A stretch of DNA of 64,000 nt, taken from positions 992,001 to 1,056,000 of the forward strand of contig NZ_CP120677.1 in NCBI RefSeq assembly GCF_029537395.1. The letters are read 5' to 3'. Positions within the stretch are counted from its first letter, which is position 1, and the number at the start of each line of letters is the position of its first letter. Position numbers and translations under genes: made by a program. Of the stretch, positions 35,506-44,949 are shown piece after piece. The notes under the pieces were generated by a model. The model was given only the letters and a program-made list of their open reading frames with translations, was not told the DNA's origin and did not search any database. This DNA is from Tissierella sp. Yu-01 (lineage in GTDB: Bacteria; Bacillota; Clostridia; Tissierellales; Tissierellaceae).

Positions 35506-36318
35506 TTATGCATTTATTAGAATTTCATTTTTTCTCATCATAATCGCCTCTAGTACGGCCCCACCAATGACCCGTGCTTTATCCGATATGGTAAAACAGT
35601 TTTCTAGCTGGTCTTTTCGTGGGTCAACATCCCCTACCTTAAACCCATTTGTTACAAGAGTTCCATTTCTAATAAGTCCTCTTAATATCCCATCTATTTT
35701 AGATATTACAACTTCACCGTTGACAGTTGCAATTACCTCATTTTTGATAACAATATCACCTATATTATGCTCAGTCACAAATATACCATTTGCTGGAGAA
35801 TATAGTACCCTTTCAGTCGTATATCCATCTATATTTCCAGGATTCCCAGTATTATTATCCGCGAATCCTTGAAAAATAAGCCTACCAAGGTTATGTCCTC
35901 TATTACTTTCTATCACTATATCTACATCTTTACCAGCCTTAAAACCTGGACCTATTCCTATAGTAATTGGTGCTAAATCCTTATTCATACCTAAGTTTTT
36001 CTTTGCTATTATTGCATCAATAACAGCTAGTGGATTCACCTTTTTTATAAAATTTCCATCTGGGTCAATTACAACTGGTATAAGATTACTATTCCAAGCT
36101 TCGAATACTTCTTCTTCACTTTTTACAAGGATAGATGTTAGTCCTTCTAATTTCATCATGCCTAAATATACAGCTTCAGAGAAACAAACAGTTCTCCGAA
36201 TTGAAGTAGGCTGTTTTATTTCTAAAATAAGTACTCTAAATCCAGCCCTATGCATCTTTTGGATTACACCCGAAGCGACATCCCCACCACCTCTAATTAT
36301 AACAATATCACCTTGCAT
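35506..36318 (-). CDS. yqeB: Selenium-dependent molybdenum hydroxylase system protein YqeB (EF2563 family)
   Basis: A 270-residue protein beginning MQGDIVIIRGGGDVASGVIQ, with EIKQPTSIRRTVCFSEAVY near residue 35, IGIGPGFKAGKDVDIVIE near 120 and a C-terminal domain ending in ARVIGGAVLEAIM. This is the EF2563/YqeB family found with XdhC in clusters for selenium-dependent molybdenum hydroxylases, probably in handling the labile cofactor selenium. No molybdenum hydroxylase gene is beside it in this window, although xdhC is at 59 kb. It seems monocistronic. Confidence 0.9.
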   Translation of the reverse strand: MQGDIVIIRGGGDVASGVIQKMHRAGFRVLILEIKQPTSIRRTVCFSEAVYLGMMKLEGLTSILVKSEEEVFEAWNSNLIPVVIDPDGNFIKKVNPLAVIDAIIAKKNLGMNKDLAPITIGIGPGFKAGKDVDIVIESNRGHNLGRLIFQGFADNNTGNPGNIDGYTTERVLYSPANGIFVTEHNIGDIVIKNEVIATVNGEVVISKIDGILRGLIRNGTLVTNGFKVGDVDPRKDQLENCFTISDKARVIGGAVLEAIMMRKNEILINA

Positions 36319-36359
36319 ATAATATTCACCAGTACTTTCTTTTTCTTTGACAAATTATA

Positions 36360-37610
36360 CTATTTTTTATTTTGTCTGCCCCTGGAACTCTTACTAATTC
36401 TCTTTCTATACTTCTTAGGTATAGCATCTATATTGACTGTAGATTTCTTATCCTTTTTATCATCTTTCTTGTCTGATTTCTTTTTGATTTCCTTTTTATC
36501 TTCCATTTTCTTTGATTTTAACTTTGTCTTTATCTTTCTCTCAATTGAAGCAAGGTCATCATTATCTCTAGGAGTCACTAGGGTTATTGCCATTCCTAAA
36601 TTTCCTATCCTACCAGTTCTACCTATTCTATGAATATAATTGTCCACATCGTTTGGAATATCATAGTTTATTACATGTGTTACCCCTTCTACATCTATTC
36701 CTCTAGCTGCAATATCCGTAGCAACTAAAATTTGAAGCTTCAAATCTCTGAAGTCTTTCATTACTCTTTCTCTCTTAGCTTGAGTAAGGTCTCCATGGAG
36801 TTCATCAGAATCATAACCTCTGGCTAGTAAGTCCATGTTCAACTGACTTACTCGACGCTTAGTACGACAGAAAACAATTGCAATATATGGTCTGTATTCA
36901 TCAATAATTCTACATAAGGTATCGAACTTATTTCTATCTGTAGTTTCTATAACCACTTGTTTTATTTCTTCCAGGGTTACATTTTTACTTTCTATTTCAA
37001 TTTGAAGAGGATTTTTCATAAATCTCTCTCCTAACTTCCTCACTTCATTTGGCATAGTAGCCGAAAACAACATGGTCTGTCTTGTTTTTGGTGTAGTATT
37101 TACTATACTTACTATATCCTCAAGGAAACCCATATTCAACATTTCATCTGCTTCATCTAACACAAGACATTTAAGTTTTCCTAAATCAATATTTTCTCTT
37201 CTAATATGATCCAATAATCTTCCCGGTGTTGCTATAACTAAATGCATGCCATTCTTAAGCTTACGTATTTGTTGTTCAACATCTTGACCACCATATGCTG
37301 CTAAAATTTTAAAATCCTTTGCAGCTGTTAATGTCTTGGCAACATTGGTAATTTGTATAGCTAGTTCTCTAGTTGGAGTAATTATAATCCCCTGAATACA
37401 ATTTTTTTCAATATTAATCTTATCTATTAATGGTAATAAAAACGCTAAAGTTTTTCCTGTTCCTGTTTGTGCCTGGGCAATAACATCCTTTCCTTTAACT
37501 AATTCAGGGATTGCCCTCTCTTGAATTGGTGTAGGTTTTGTAATACCATTTTTATTTAATATCATCTCTATCTCATTACTAATTCCTAATTCTCTAAATC
37601 CGTTTCCCAA
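36360..37610 (-). CDS. DEAD-box ATP-dependent RNA helicase
   Basis: A 416-residue DEAD-box helicase with all motifs: Q motif (GITKPTPIQERAIP), I (AQTGTGKT), Ia (TPTRELA), II (VLDEADE), III (FSATMP), V (ATDIAARGID), VI (HRIGRTGR). The C-terminal 55 residues are a highly basic low-complexity tail (KKSDKKDDKKDKK) that should bind RNA non-specifically. It unwinds structured RNA in ribosome assembly or mRNA turnover. It starts at TTG nine bases after GAGGAG. It resembles the CshA/RhlE group; the exact orthologue is unsure. Confidence 0.95.
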   Translation of the reverse strand: MGNGFRELGISNEIEMILNKNGITKPTPIQERAIPELVKGKDVIAQAQTGTGKTLAFLLPLIDKINIEKNCIQGIIITPTRELAIQITNVAKTLTAAKDFKILAAYGGQDVEQQIRKLKNGMHLVIATPGRLLDHIRRENIDLGKLKCLVLDEADEMLNMGFLEDIVSIVNTTPKTRQTMLFSATMPNEVRKLGERFMKNPLQIEIESKNVTLEEIKQVVIETTDRNKFDTLCRIIDEYRPYIAIVFCRTKRRVSQLNMDLLARGYDSDELHGDLTQAKRERVMKDFRDLKLQILVATDIAARGIDVEGVTHVINYDIPNDVDNYIHRIGRTGRIGNLGMAITLVTPRDNDDLASIERKIKTKLKSKKMEDKKEIKKKSDKKDDKKDKKSTVNIDAIPKKYRKRISKSSRGRQNKK

Positions 37611-37800
37611 CCTTATCTACTCCTCTTTAATTGTCGTAATAATTATATTATACCAATAAATTCAAAATTTAAGTAATGTTATCATAACACAATGGATTGT
37701 CTTTAACAATTATAATAAATTTACTATGATATAATTTTGACTATGAATGGTATAATTAATAAAAGGTAAATATAAATAAAGACTTATTGGAGGAGTTCTT

Positions 37801-38727
37801 ATGAATAATTATGTTTGTGTAATAGGAGGAGCAAATATAGATATAATTGGCACACCTTATTCAAGACTTAATGAACATGATTCCAATCCTGGAAGGTTAT
37901 CTACTACATTAGGTGGGGTTGGAAGAAATATTGCAGAAAATTTAAGTAAAATGGGTGTACAAGTAGAGTTTATATCAGTATTTGGCAACGATAATTATGC
38001 AAGAGAAATTGAAGAAAATTGTAATGAATTAAACATAGGTTTAGAACATTCCGAAATAATTGAAAAAGAAAATACATCTACATACCTATGTATTAACAAT
38101 GAAAAAGGTGAAATGCAGCTTGCCATATCAGATATGGGTATATATGAATATATGACTCCTTTTTTTCTAAGCAGTAGGCTTCATATTATCAATAATGCAC
38201 AGGCATGTGTTATTGATACAAATATCCCTAGTGTTTCTTTAGATTATTTAATGGATAATGTCAGAGTACCAATATTTGTAGATACTGTATCTAAAAAGAA
38301 GACAGAGAAAATCAAGGATTTCATTCATAATATATATGCAATTAAACCTAACATATACGAGGCTGAAATACTCTCAGGAATGAGTATTAAATCTGAAGAT
38401 GATTATAAATTGGCAACAGAAATCATTTTAGATAAGGGAGTTAAAGAGATTTATATGTCCCTAGGATCAGAAGGAGTTTACTATACAGATGGCAAATCTT
38501 TTGGGAAACTTCCTGTGATTAGTGATAAAATAGTAAATACAACAGGAGCTGGAGATAGCTTCCTAGCAGGTGTAGTATGGGCATACTTAAATGAAATGGA
38601 TATCTTATCCTGTACTAAAGCAGGTCTTGCTGCATCCTATATAACTATAAATTCACCTAAGACTGTAAGTGAAAACATCTCAGAAGAAAAGATTAAACAA
38701 ATTATTGAAGATAATTGGAGGAATTAA
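37801..38727 (+). CDS. psuK: Pseudouridine kinase (PfkB family)
   Basis: A 308-residue PfkB sugar kinase: GGANIDIIGTP near the start, TLGGVGRNIAENL near residue 40 and the catalytic NTTGAGDSFLAGVVWAYL near 250. The pairing with a pseudouridine-5'-phosphate glycosidase directly downstream identifies the substrate as pseudouridine, phosphorylated to pseudouridine 5'-phosphate. GGAGGAG lies nine bases before the ATG. The psuG ribosome binding site is inside its last codons. Confidence 0.92.
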   Translation: MNNYVCVIGGANIDIIGTPYSRLNEHDSNPGRLSTTLGGVGRNIAENLSKMGVQVEFISVFGNDNYAREIEENCNELNIGLEHSEIIEKENTSTYLCINNEKGEMQLAISDMGIYEYMTPFFLSSRLHIINNAQACVIDTNIPSVSLDYLMDNVRVPIFVDTVSKKKTEKIKDFIHNIYAIKPNIYEAEILSGMSIKSEDDYKLATEIILDKGVKEIYMSLGSEGVYYTDGKSFGKLPVISDKIVNTTGAGDSFLAGVVWAYLNEMDILSCTKAGLAASYITINSPKTVSENISEEKIKQIIEDNWRN

Positions 38728-38729
38728 TA

Positions 38730-39644
38730 ATGATGGATTATTTAGTAGTATCACCGGAAGTAAAAAAAGCCATTGAGGAAAATAAACCAGTTGTAGCTCT
38801 TGAATCAACTATAATTTCACATGGAATGCCTTATCCGAAAAATGTTGAAACAGCATTAAAAGTTGAAGAAATAGTGAGAGAAAATGGCGCAATCCCTGCA
38901 ACTATAGCAATAATACAAGGAAAATTAACTGTTGGTATTACACCAGAAGAAATTGATTATTTAGGGAAAAAAGGATTAGATGTAGCTAAAGCAAGCAGGA
39001 GGGATATTCCTGTATTAGTTTCTCGTGGAGAAGACGGAGCTACTACTGTAGCTGCTACTATGATAATAGCAAACCTAGCTGGAATTAAGTTATTTGCTAC
39101 TGGTGGAATTGGTGGAGTCCATAGAGGAGCTGAAACAACTATGGATATATCAGCAGATTTAGAAGAATTGTCAAATACCAATGTGAATGTAGTTTGTGCG
39201 GGAGCAAAATCCATATTGGATATAGGTCTTACCCTAGAGTATTTAGAAACAAAAGGTGTTCCAGTAATTGGATATAAAACTGAGGAATTACCAGCTTTCT
39301 ATACTCGAGAAAGTGGCTTCAAAGTAAATTATAAAATGGATAGTCCATCAGATATAGCTAAGGCAATTAAAGCAAAGAATGAACTAGGTTTAAATGGTGC
39401 AATGCTTATAACAAACCCTATTCCAGAGGAATATTCAATGGATAAGGATTTAATCAATGGAGTTATTGAAGAAGCTGTATTAGAAGCGAATAAATTAGGT
39501 GTAAAAGGTAAAGATATTACGCCATATTTACTTGATAAGATTCAAAAAATAACAGAAGGTAAAAGTCTTGAAGCTAATATACAACTAGTTTTCAATAATG
39601 TAAAACTAGGGGCACAAATAGCTAAGGAACTTTGTAGCTTATAA
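38730..39644 (+). CDS. psuG: Pseudouridine-5'-phosphate glycosidase
   Basis: A 304-residue PsuG. Conserved patterns are ALESTIISHGMPYPKN near residue 23, KASRRDIPVLVSRGEDGATTVAATM near 90, GGIGGVHRGAETTMDISADL near 125 and NPIPEEYSM near 230. It splits pseudouridine 5'-phosphate to uracil and ribose-5-phosphate. The ATG at 38730 lies two bases after the psuK stop and eight after GGAGG. Its stop codon is the beginning of a CCGAGAT-family repeat. Confidence 0.95.
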   Translation: MMDYLVVSPEVKKAIEENKPVVALESTIISHGMPYPKNVETALKVEEIVRENGAIPATIAIIQGKLTVGITPEEIDYLGKKGLDVAKASRRDIPVLVSRGEDGATTVAATMIIANLAGIKLFATGGIGGVHRGAETTMDISADLEELSNTNVNVVCAGAKSILDIGLTLEYLETKGVPVIGYKTEELPAFYTRESGFKVNYKMDSPSDIAKAIKAKNELGLNGAMLITNPIPEEYSMDKDLINGVIEEAVLEANKLGVKGKDITPYLLDKIQKITEGKSLEANIQLVFNNVKLGAQIAKELCSL

Positions 39645-39704
39645 ACCCGAGATCCCTCCACTACGGTCGGGATGACAAAAGGCGTCTTAAAAAGACGCCT
39701 TTAA
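39643..39704. terminator. Repeat fragment plus bidirectional terminator between psuG and the BMP lipoprotein gene
   Basis: 39643-39675 is a CCGAGAT-family element (AAACCCGAGATCCC, CGGTCGGGATGACA). It is followed by a strong hairpin AAAGGCGTCTT/AAGACGCCTTT (39678-39702). Confidence 0.85.
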
Positions 39705-39707
39705 CTG

Positions 39708-40766
39708 TTATTCTCCTTTATATGGATTCTCAATATTACCAGCTTTTAGTTCTTCTATTACTTCAGCTACTTTATCCTTTACTTCTTGAGTAGCCATATC
39801 GCCCCATTGCATATCTAAAACGCCATCAGCCCAACCTAGGGATTCTCCTACTGGCTTTAGCTCTCCATTCATAAGCATTTCAACAGTTGATTTGAACAGT
39901 CCAGGGGTATTATATGTGACACTTGATATTACTGTATCTGGTGCTATTTCATTTTGAGGAGCTATATATCCAATTGCCTTAACTCCTTTGGACTTAGCTG
40001 CTTCAATTGAGCCTAATCCAACCTGATTAGCACTACAGAATATTATATCGGAACCTGCTTCTGCCATAGCAAGTGCAGTTTCCTTACCTTTTTGGATATC
40101 TTCCCAGGAGTTTACATAAGTCTTCGTTACTTCTATTGAAGGATCAATAGCTTGTGCTGCTGCTTCAAAGGCATCTAATGTACCAGCTATTACTGGGAAT
40201 GGGAATGAGCCTATAGCTCCCATTTTCTTAGCTTCAGTATACATTCCTGCTATTGTACCTGCTATATATCCACCTTCCCACTCTCTAACACCAATTCCAC
40301 CAACATTTGGTTCTACTCCTTCTTCACTATTTATAACCATATAGAAGGTGTCAGGAAACTGTGGTCCTACCTTCGCTGCCGCATCAAAAAATTGTGTTCC
40401 ATGGGCAAATACTAAGTCATAACCTTTGGTTCCATAATCCGTAAATACTGCTTCAAAATCTGCTTGTTGTACGCTTTCTATATATTCCATCTTAACACCA
40501 AGCTCTTGTTCAACTAACTGTAAACCTTGATATGCCGTAGCATTCCAACCTTGGTCATTAATAGGGCCAGGTAAAATCAGCACTATTTTATATTCATCTT
40601 CTTCAGTGATTTCTGGAGTCTCAGCTACTTCATGTGTTTCAGGCGTTTCAGCTGCAGGAGTCTCCGTAGATGCTGGTGGAGCAGCCGGCTCTGTTGCGCA
40701 TCCAATTAATGATGATAAAGTAAGTACTAAAACTAGAAGTAAAATAATCTTCTTGTTTCTAAACAT
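39708..40766 (-). CDS. BMP family substrate-binding lipoprotein
   Basis: About 352 residues. A signal peptide with lipobox LIGC (near residues 20-23) is followed by a Pro/Ala/Glu/Thr-rich linker and a BMP domain: KIVLILPGPINDQGWNATAYQGL, AHGTQFFDAAAKVGPQFP, GGIGVREWEGGYIAGTIAGM and FCSANQVGLGSIEAAKSKG. BMP proteins of this type bind purine or pyrimidine nucleosides outside the cell. The start is the ATG at 40766, seven bases after GAGGGGGAG. It is the 3'-most gene of a four-gene ABC importer cluster on the minus strand, next to psuK-psuG. Confidence 0.92.
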   Translation of the reverse strand: MFRNKKIILLLVLVLTLSSLIGCATEPAAPPASTETPAAETPETHEVAETPEITEEDEYKIVLILPGPINDQGWNATAYQGLQLVEQELGVKMEYIESVQQADFEAVFTDYGTKGYDLVFAHGTQFFDAAAKVGPQFPDTFYMVINSEEGVEPNVGGIGVREWEGGYIAGTIAGMYTEAKKMGAIGSFPFPVIAGTLDAFEAAAQAIDPSIEVTKTYVNSWEDIQKGKETALAMAEAGSDIIFCSANQVGLGSIEAAKSKGVKAIGYIAPQNEIAPDTVISSVTYNTPGLFKSTVEMLMNGELKPVGESLGWADGVLDMQWGDMATQEVKDKVAEVIEELKAGNIENPYKGE

Positions 40767-40839
40767 TCTATAACTCCCCCTCAAATTTTCTAATTATTAA
40801 TCATACACATTTACCAGATTTTTATATCCACCCCTCCTT

Positions 40840-41772
40840 CTATTTTTCATAAGGTCTTCCTAAGGCTTTAGGTGCTGAGGTCTTTCCAACTATCCCAGTA
40901 ACTGCAATAATTGTCAACAGATAAGGGAACATCAATAGGAATTGATATGGAATACTTAATCCTGTCATCTGAATTCTTATCTGTAGTGCATCTGCAAATC
41001 CAAATAAAATTGAAGCTAATAATATTCCTTTTGGGCTCCACTTACCAAAAATTACTGCTGCTACTGCAATAAAACCTCTACCTGAAACCATATTGTCTAC
41101 AAACATATTAAACTGTCCCAAGGATAAAAAACATCCTCCTAAACCTCCTAGGGCACCACTTAGTAGAACACATATTGTTCTTACCTTATCAACTGGAATA
41201 CCTACTGTATCAGCCGCCATAGGATGTTCACCTACTGTTCTTATATTCAATCCCCAGGATGTTCTATATAATATATAAGCTGAAATTGGTACTAATATGA
41301 AAGCAATATATACTAATATTGTTTGCTTAAAAATCACATCACCGATAATTGGTATACTAGACAACAAAGGAATCTCAAGTGATTCAAAGGCGTTTACAGT
41401 AATAGGTACTGTTGTAATCCCAAATAAAGCTCTAAAGAAAAAGCTTGTAAGTCCAACGGCCAACAGATTTATTGCCACACCACTAACTATCTGATTAATC
41501 TTAATCTTCACAGTTGCATATGCAAATATTGCAGCAATAAGAATCCCACATATAACTGCAAATAACGCTCCCATCCAATAACTTTCTGTATAATATGATC
41601 CTACTACTCCAGTAAATGCACCAACTAACATTATCCCTTCAAGTCCAATATTGTTAACCCCTGATAGCTCAGAATACATCCCTCCTAATGCAGCAAAAAG
41701 TATTGGTACAGTAAGTCTTATAGAAGCAGATAATAAAGCTATTAAAAATGTGGTACTTAATATATCTTCCAT
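40840..41772 (-). CDS. Nucleoside ABC transporter permease (NupQ-like)
   Basis: A 310-residue permease of the BPD_transp_2 family with eight to ten helices. Typical patterns are LSGVNNIGLEGIMLVGAF near residue 35, IKINQIVSGVAINLLAVGLTSFFFR near 90 and VAAVIFGKWSPKGILLASILFGFADALQI near 240. With the second permease, the fused ATPase and the BMP lipoprotein it forms a NupNOPQ/BmpABCD-like nucleoside importer. The start abuts the end of the upstream permease (overlap of one base). Confidence 0.92.
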   Translation of the reverse strand: MEDILSTTFLIALLSASIRLTVPILFAALGGMYSELSGVNNIGLEGIMLVGAFTGVVGSYYTESYWMGALFAVICGILIAAIFAYATVKIKINQIVSGVAINLLAVGLTSFFFRALFGITTVPITVNAFESLEIPLLSSIPIIGDVIFKQTILVYIAFILVPISAYILYRTSWGLNIRTVGEHPMAADTVGIPVDKVRTICVLLSGALGGLGGCFLSLGQFNMFVDNMVSGRGFIAVAAVIFGKWSPKGILLASILFGFADALQIRIQMTGLSIPYQFLLMFPYLLTIIAVTGIVGKTSAPKALGRPYEK

Positions 41773-42845
41773 TATTCCGCCTCCTGTTTTTTATTTAATT
41801 TGAGTTCTATAATTGGTCTTAATTTATTCCCAAATAGTACTAATAAGATTATTAGAGCCTGTATTATGCTAACTATATTTGCTGGGATTCCAACTCCTCT
41901 TTGCATTGCATTAGCACCTGTTTGTAACATCCCCAATAATATAGATGCGGTTACAACACCAATTGGATTCGTATTTCCTAAAAGTGCAGCTGCTATACCA
42001 TCAAAGCCAACATTTCTAGAGAAATTATCCAATAGTCTATGGTGAATTCCATTAATCTCCGTAAATCCTGCAACCCCTGCTAAAGCTCCACTAATTACCA
42101 GGGAAATTATTATATTCTTCTTAATGGAAATCCCTGAATACTCTGCACCATCTGGATTGAATCCCACTGCTCTAAGTCTATAGCCAAAAGGTGTCTTCCA
42201 TAATATTAGATAGACTAGGGCAGCTAAGATCAAGGCAATAATAAACCCAATATGTAATCGAGTATTAGGTACTATATACGGAAGAAAGGCATTCTCGCCT
42301 ATTAAATCAGTCTGAGGATAAAACCCACTCGCCTCCCTTAAGGGTTTGTCAACAACATAGCTTACAAGATATTGGGCAATATAGTTTAACATTATAGTTA
42401 TAATTATCTCACTTGAACCAAATATTCCTTTTAATAATCCAGGAATCAATCCACATATGGCACCAGCAATAATTGAAGCTACTAAACATAATGGAATTGA
42501 AATAATAGGACTTAAATGTCCTGTCTTTAAACCCATATACACAGCTGCTATAGCTCCGGCAAACATCTGTCCATCTGCTCCTATATTAAATAATCCTGTT
42601 CTATAAGCAAATGTAAATGCTAAACCAGTTAAAATTATTGGAGTAGCTTTAACAAATATTTCAGATATATTGTATATGTTTGTGAAGTTCCCAAATATTA
42701 GGTACTTATAAGCTTCAAGTGGATTTACATTAATTATTAGTAATAGAATACTACCTATTAATAATGCTAATAACACAGATAAAATAGGTATTCCTATTGT
42801 TAATAGCAAATTATTTGAGGTCCTGAGCATTAGCTTCTTTAGCAA
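41772..42845 (-). CDS. Nucleoside ABC transporter permease (NupP-like)
   Basis: A 357-residue permease with ten helices. Characteristic patterns are FAYRTGLFNIGADGQMFAGAIAAVYMGL near residue 80, SEIIITIMLNYIAQYLVSYV near 145 and FDGIAAALLGNTNPIGVVTASILLGMLQTGANAMQ near 280. It pairs with the NupQ-like permease downstream. It starts at TTG seven bases after GGGAGGG, overlapping the end of the ATPase gene by seven bases. Confidence 0.92.
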   Translation of the reverse strand: MLKKLMLRTSNNLLLTIGIPILSVLLALLIGSILLLIINVNPLEAYKYLIFGNFTNIYNISEIFVKATPIILTGLAFTFAYRTGLFNIGADGQMFAGAIAAVYMGLKTGHLSPIISIPLCLVASIIAGAICGLIPGLLKGIFGSSEIIITIMLNYIAQYLVSYVVDKPLREASGFYPQTDLIGENAFLPYIVPNTRLHIGFIIALILAALVYLILWKTPFGYRLRAVGFNPDGAEYSGISIKKNIIISLVISGALAGVAGFTEINGIHHRLLDNFSRNVGFDGIAAALLGNTNPIGVVTASILLGMLQTGANAMQRGVGIPANIVSIIQALIILLVLFGNKLRPIIELKLNKKQEAE

Positions 42846-44362
42846 TTTACTTCCCTCCCGTCTTTACTACCTGCCATCATCAGTCCAATTCTATTTTCAT
42901 CGAAGTCTTCCTTATGCACTTCACCAACAATACTTCCTTTATATATAACAGCAATTCTGTCAGATAGTAGATTTATCTCTGAGAGCTCAGTTGATATCAA
43001 TAATACAGCTGTCCCATTTTCCTTAGCCTTGATTATTTGTTTGTGAATGAACTCAGTTGCACCTATATCAACACCTCTAGCTGGCTGTACTGCAATAAGA
43101 AGTTTAGGCATTTTATCTATTTCTCTTGCTACAACAATTTTTTGTTGGTTTCCACCCGAAAGTTTTCTTGCCTGCGAGTGCCTACTTGATGTTTTTATAG
43201 AGTATTTTGAAATCATTTTATCCGCATGGGTATTTATACTATCAAAATCAAAGAAAATTCTATTAGAAAAAGGTCTCTTGTTATAATCCTTCAATATTAG
43301 ATTTTCACTTACTGTAAAATCCAGGATCAAGCCCCTCTTATGCCTGTCCTCTGGAATATAACCGACGCCAAGATTGATAATCTCGCTTAAGGCTTTTCCC
43401 TTTAATTCAATGCCAGAAAGTCGAATACTACCTTCTGATACTTTAATTAGCCCGACTATTCCTTCTGCAATTTCCTTCTGCCCATTTCCATCTACTCCAG
43501 CTATTCCAAATACCTCACCTGCATGTACCCTAAAGTTTATATTATCTAAAACCTTTACTCCCTGATTATTTTTATGGGATATTCCATCTAATTCAAGAAT
43601 AACTTTTTGATTATTGCATTTATTGATGTTTTTTAGTGGAGAAAGTTCCCTTCCTATCATGTATCTAATCAGTTCATCCTCATTTGTATCTTTTATTGAA
43701 ATCGTATGAGTCACTCTGCCATCCCTAAGTACAGTAACCCTATCACATACAGCCATTACCTCTTTTAATTTATGGGTAATTAAGATAATAGCCATTCCTC
43801 TATCTGCCATTTTTCTTAGAGTTATAAATAATTCTTCTGTTTCCTGAGGAGTAAGCACTGCTGTCGGCTCATCCATGATTAGTAGCTTAGCCTGTCTATA
43901 TAGGGCTTTTACTATTTCTACTCTTTGCTGCTCTCCTACTGAGAGTTCCGCTACTTTTTTATGTAATGAAATCTTCATACCGTAATTATTTGCTAGTTCT
44001 AGGATCTCTTTTTCCAACATCTTTTCATTTATAACAAAACCTTTTTCTTTTCCCATTCCCATGATGATATTTTCAAATACTGTGTGAACAGGAATTAACA
44101 TAAAATGCTGATGAATCATACCAATGCCTAAGTCTATAGCATCTTTAGAGGATTTAAGATTTAGTTTCTTGTCTTCAAAATAGATTTCTCCTCTTTCTGG
44201 TTTATAAAGACCATAAAGAACATTCATCAAGGTTGATTTACCTGCCCCATTCTCCCCTAATAATGAGTGTATTTCTCCTTTCTCTACCTCAAGGTTTACA
44301 TCTTCATTAGCAGCAAAATTTCCAAAATATTTGGATATGGAGACCATTCTTAGCAAAGTCAT
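42839..44362 (-). CDS. Nucleoside ABC transporter ATPase, two fused nucleotide-binding domains (NupO-like)
   Basis: About 507 residues with tandem ABC domains. First domain: Walker [10 protein letters not shown] near residue 35, signature LSVGEQQRV, Walker B LLIMDEP, switch ILITHKL. Second domain: [13 protein letters not shown] in the P-loop place, signature [14 protein letters not shown], and [12 protein letters not shown] in place of a classical Walker B. This pattern is that of RbsA/NupO-type sugar and nucleoside importers. I use the ATG at 44362, six bases after GGAGTG, not the GTG three codons earlier. About 190 bases upstream hold no recognised riboswitch. Confidence 0.93.
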   Translation of the reverse strand: MTLLRMVSISKYFGNFAANEDVNLEVEKGEIHSLLGENGAGKSTLMNVLYGLYKPERGEIYFEDKKLNLKSSKDAIDLGIGMIHQHFMLIPVHTVFENIIMGMGKEKGFVINEKMLEKEILELANNYGMKISLHKKVAELSVGEQQRVEIVKALYRQAKLLIMDEPTAVLTPQETEELFITLRKMADRGMAIILITHKLKEVMAVCDRVTVLRDGRVTHTISIKDTNEDELIRYMIGRELSPLKNINKCNNQKVILELDGISHKNNQGVKVLDNINFRVHAGEVFGIAGVDGNGQKEIAEGIVGLIKVSEGSIRLSGIELKGKALSEIINLGVGYIPEDRHKRGLILDFTVSENLILKDYNKRPFSNRIFFDFDSINTHADKMISKYSIKTSSRHSQARKLSGGNQQKIVVAREIDKMPKLLIAVQPARGVDIGATEFIHKQIIKAKENGTAVLLISTELSEINLLSDRIAVIYKGSIVGEVHKEDFDENRIGLMMAGSKDGREVNC

Positions 44363-44537
44363 ATCTATCACTCCAATACATTACTATGATAATATCTTAT
44401 ATAATTTGTCCTACTTTCTTTTTATTCAATATATAAATAAAATCGTAATAATATGCTTATAAATAATATATTTGTAGAATTCTACTAAGAGATTTTATAA
44501 GTATTCTCAACATCCAAGATATATTAGATAATAATCA

Positions 44538-44568
44538 TAAAAAAACAGGGTTTTTATACCCTGTTATC
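44538..44568 (-). terminator. Terminator of the PqqD-like gene
   Basis: Minus strand: AACAGGGT/ACCCTGTT stem followed by a run of seven T. The 5' arm includes the end of the coding region at 44554. Confidence 0.9.
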
Positions 44569-44949
44569 ATATATTTTAATTTCTTCTATCTTTTTTACTT
44601 TTTTATATCTAATCCAACCTCGTTTTGAAATGTACTTTATAAATTCTATTAATCTTCTTAAGTTGTCATAGAATTCATCATCTGTACATTGACTATCAAG
44701 TCTAGCTATTTCATATATGGATCTTTCACCATCTATTTTTATCCATGCAGAAGTACACTTTTCATCAAATAAAATATCTCTTATAGGCTCTCTTTTTGAT
44801 AGAAACCCTGCAAGTCTTGTTATGGGATTTGTCACCTTAACATTTAGAAGCACTCTATTATTTATTATCTCCCAGTCATCATGAGTAATTTCTGGTACAA
44901 ACAATATATAATTTTGTCCATCATTATTTTCTTTTTTAAGTTTAAGCAT
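44554..44949 (-). CDS. PqqD-like small protein coupled to an OPT transporter
   Basis: A 131-residue protein. Residues about 70-120 resemble the PqqD winged-helix-like fold: SAWIKIDGERSIYEIARL, then DDEFYDNLRRLIEFIKYISKRGWI. PqqD proteins bind peptide substrates for radical-SAM enzymes, but none lies here. Its ATG overlaps the 3' end of the OPT transporter gene, so expression is coupled to that transporter and a peptide-related accessory role is inferred. The N-terminal half is unlike known domains I recall. A terminator follows. Confidence 0.7.
   Translation of the reverse strand: MLKLKKENNDGQNYILFVPEITHDDWEIINNRVLLNVKVTNPITRLAGFLSKREPIRDILFDEKCTSAWIKIDGERSIYEIARLDSQCTDDEFYDNLRRLIEFIKYISKRGWIRYKKVKKIEEIKIYDNRV

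Noticed and set aside
36250-36633. 127-codon plus-strand frame rich in Phe, Leu and Ser
   Set aside because: It is the antisense of the lysine-rich tail of the DEAD-box helicase, which creates a false hydrophobic frame.
44363-44537. Possible purine riboswitch before the nucleoside importer
   Set aside because: The conserved loops of the purine aptamer are not found; only a short GTAGAATTCTAC palindrome is present.
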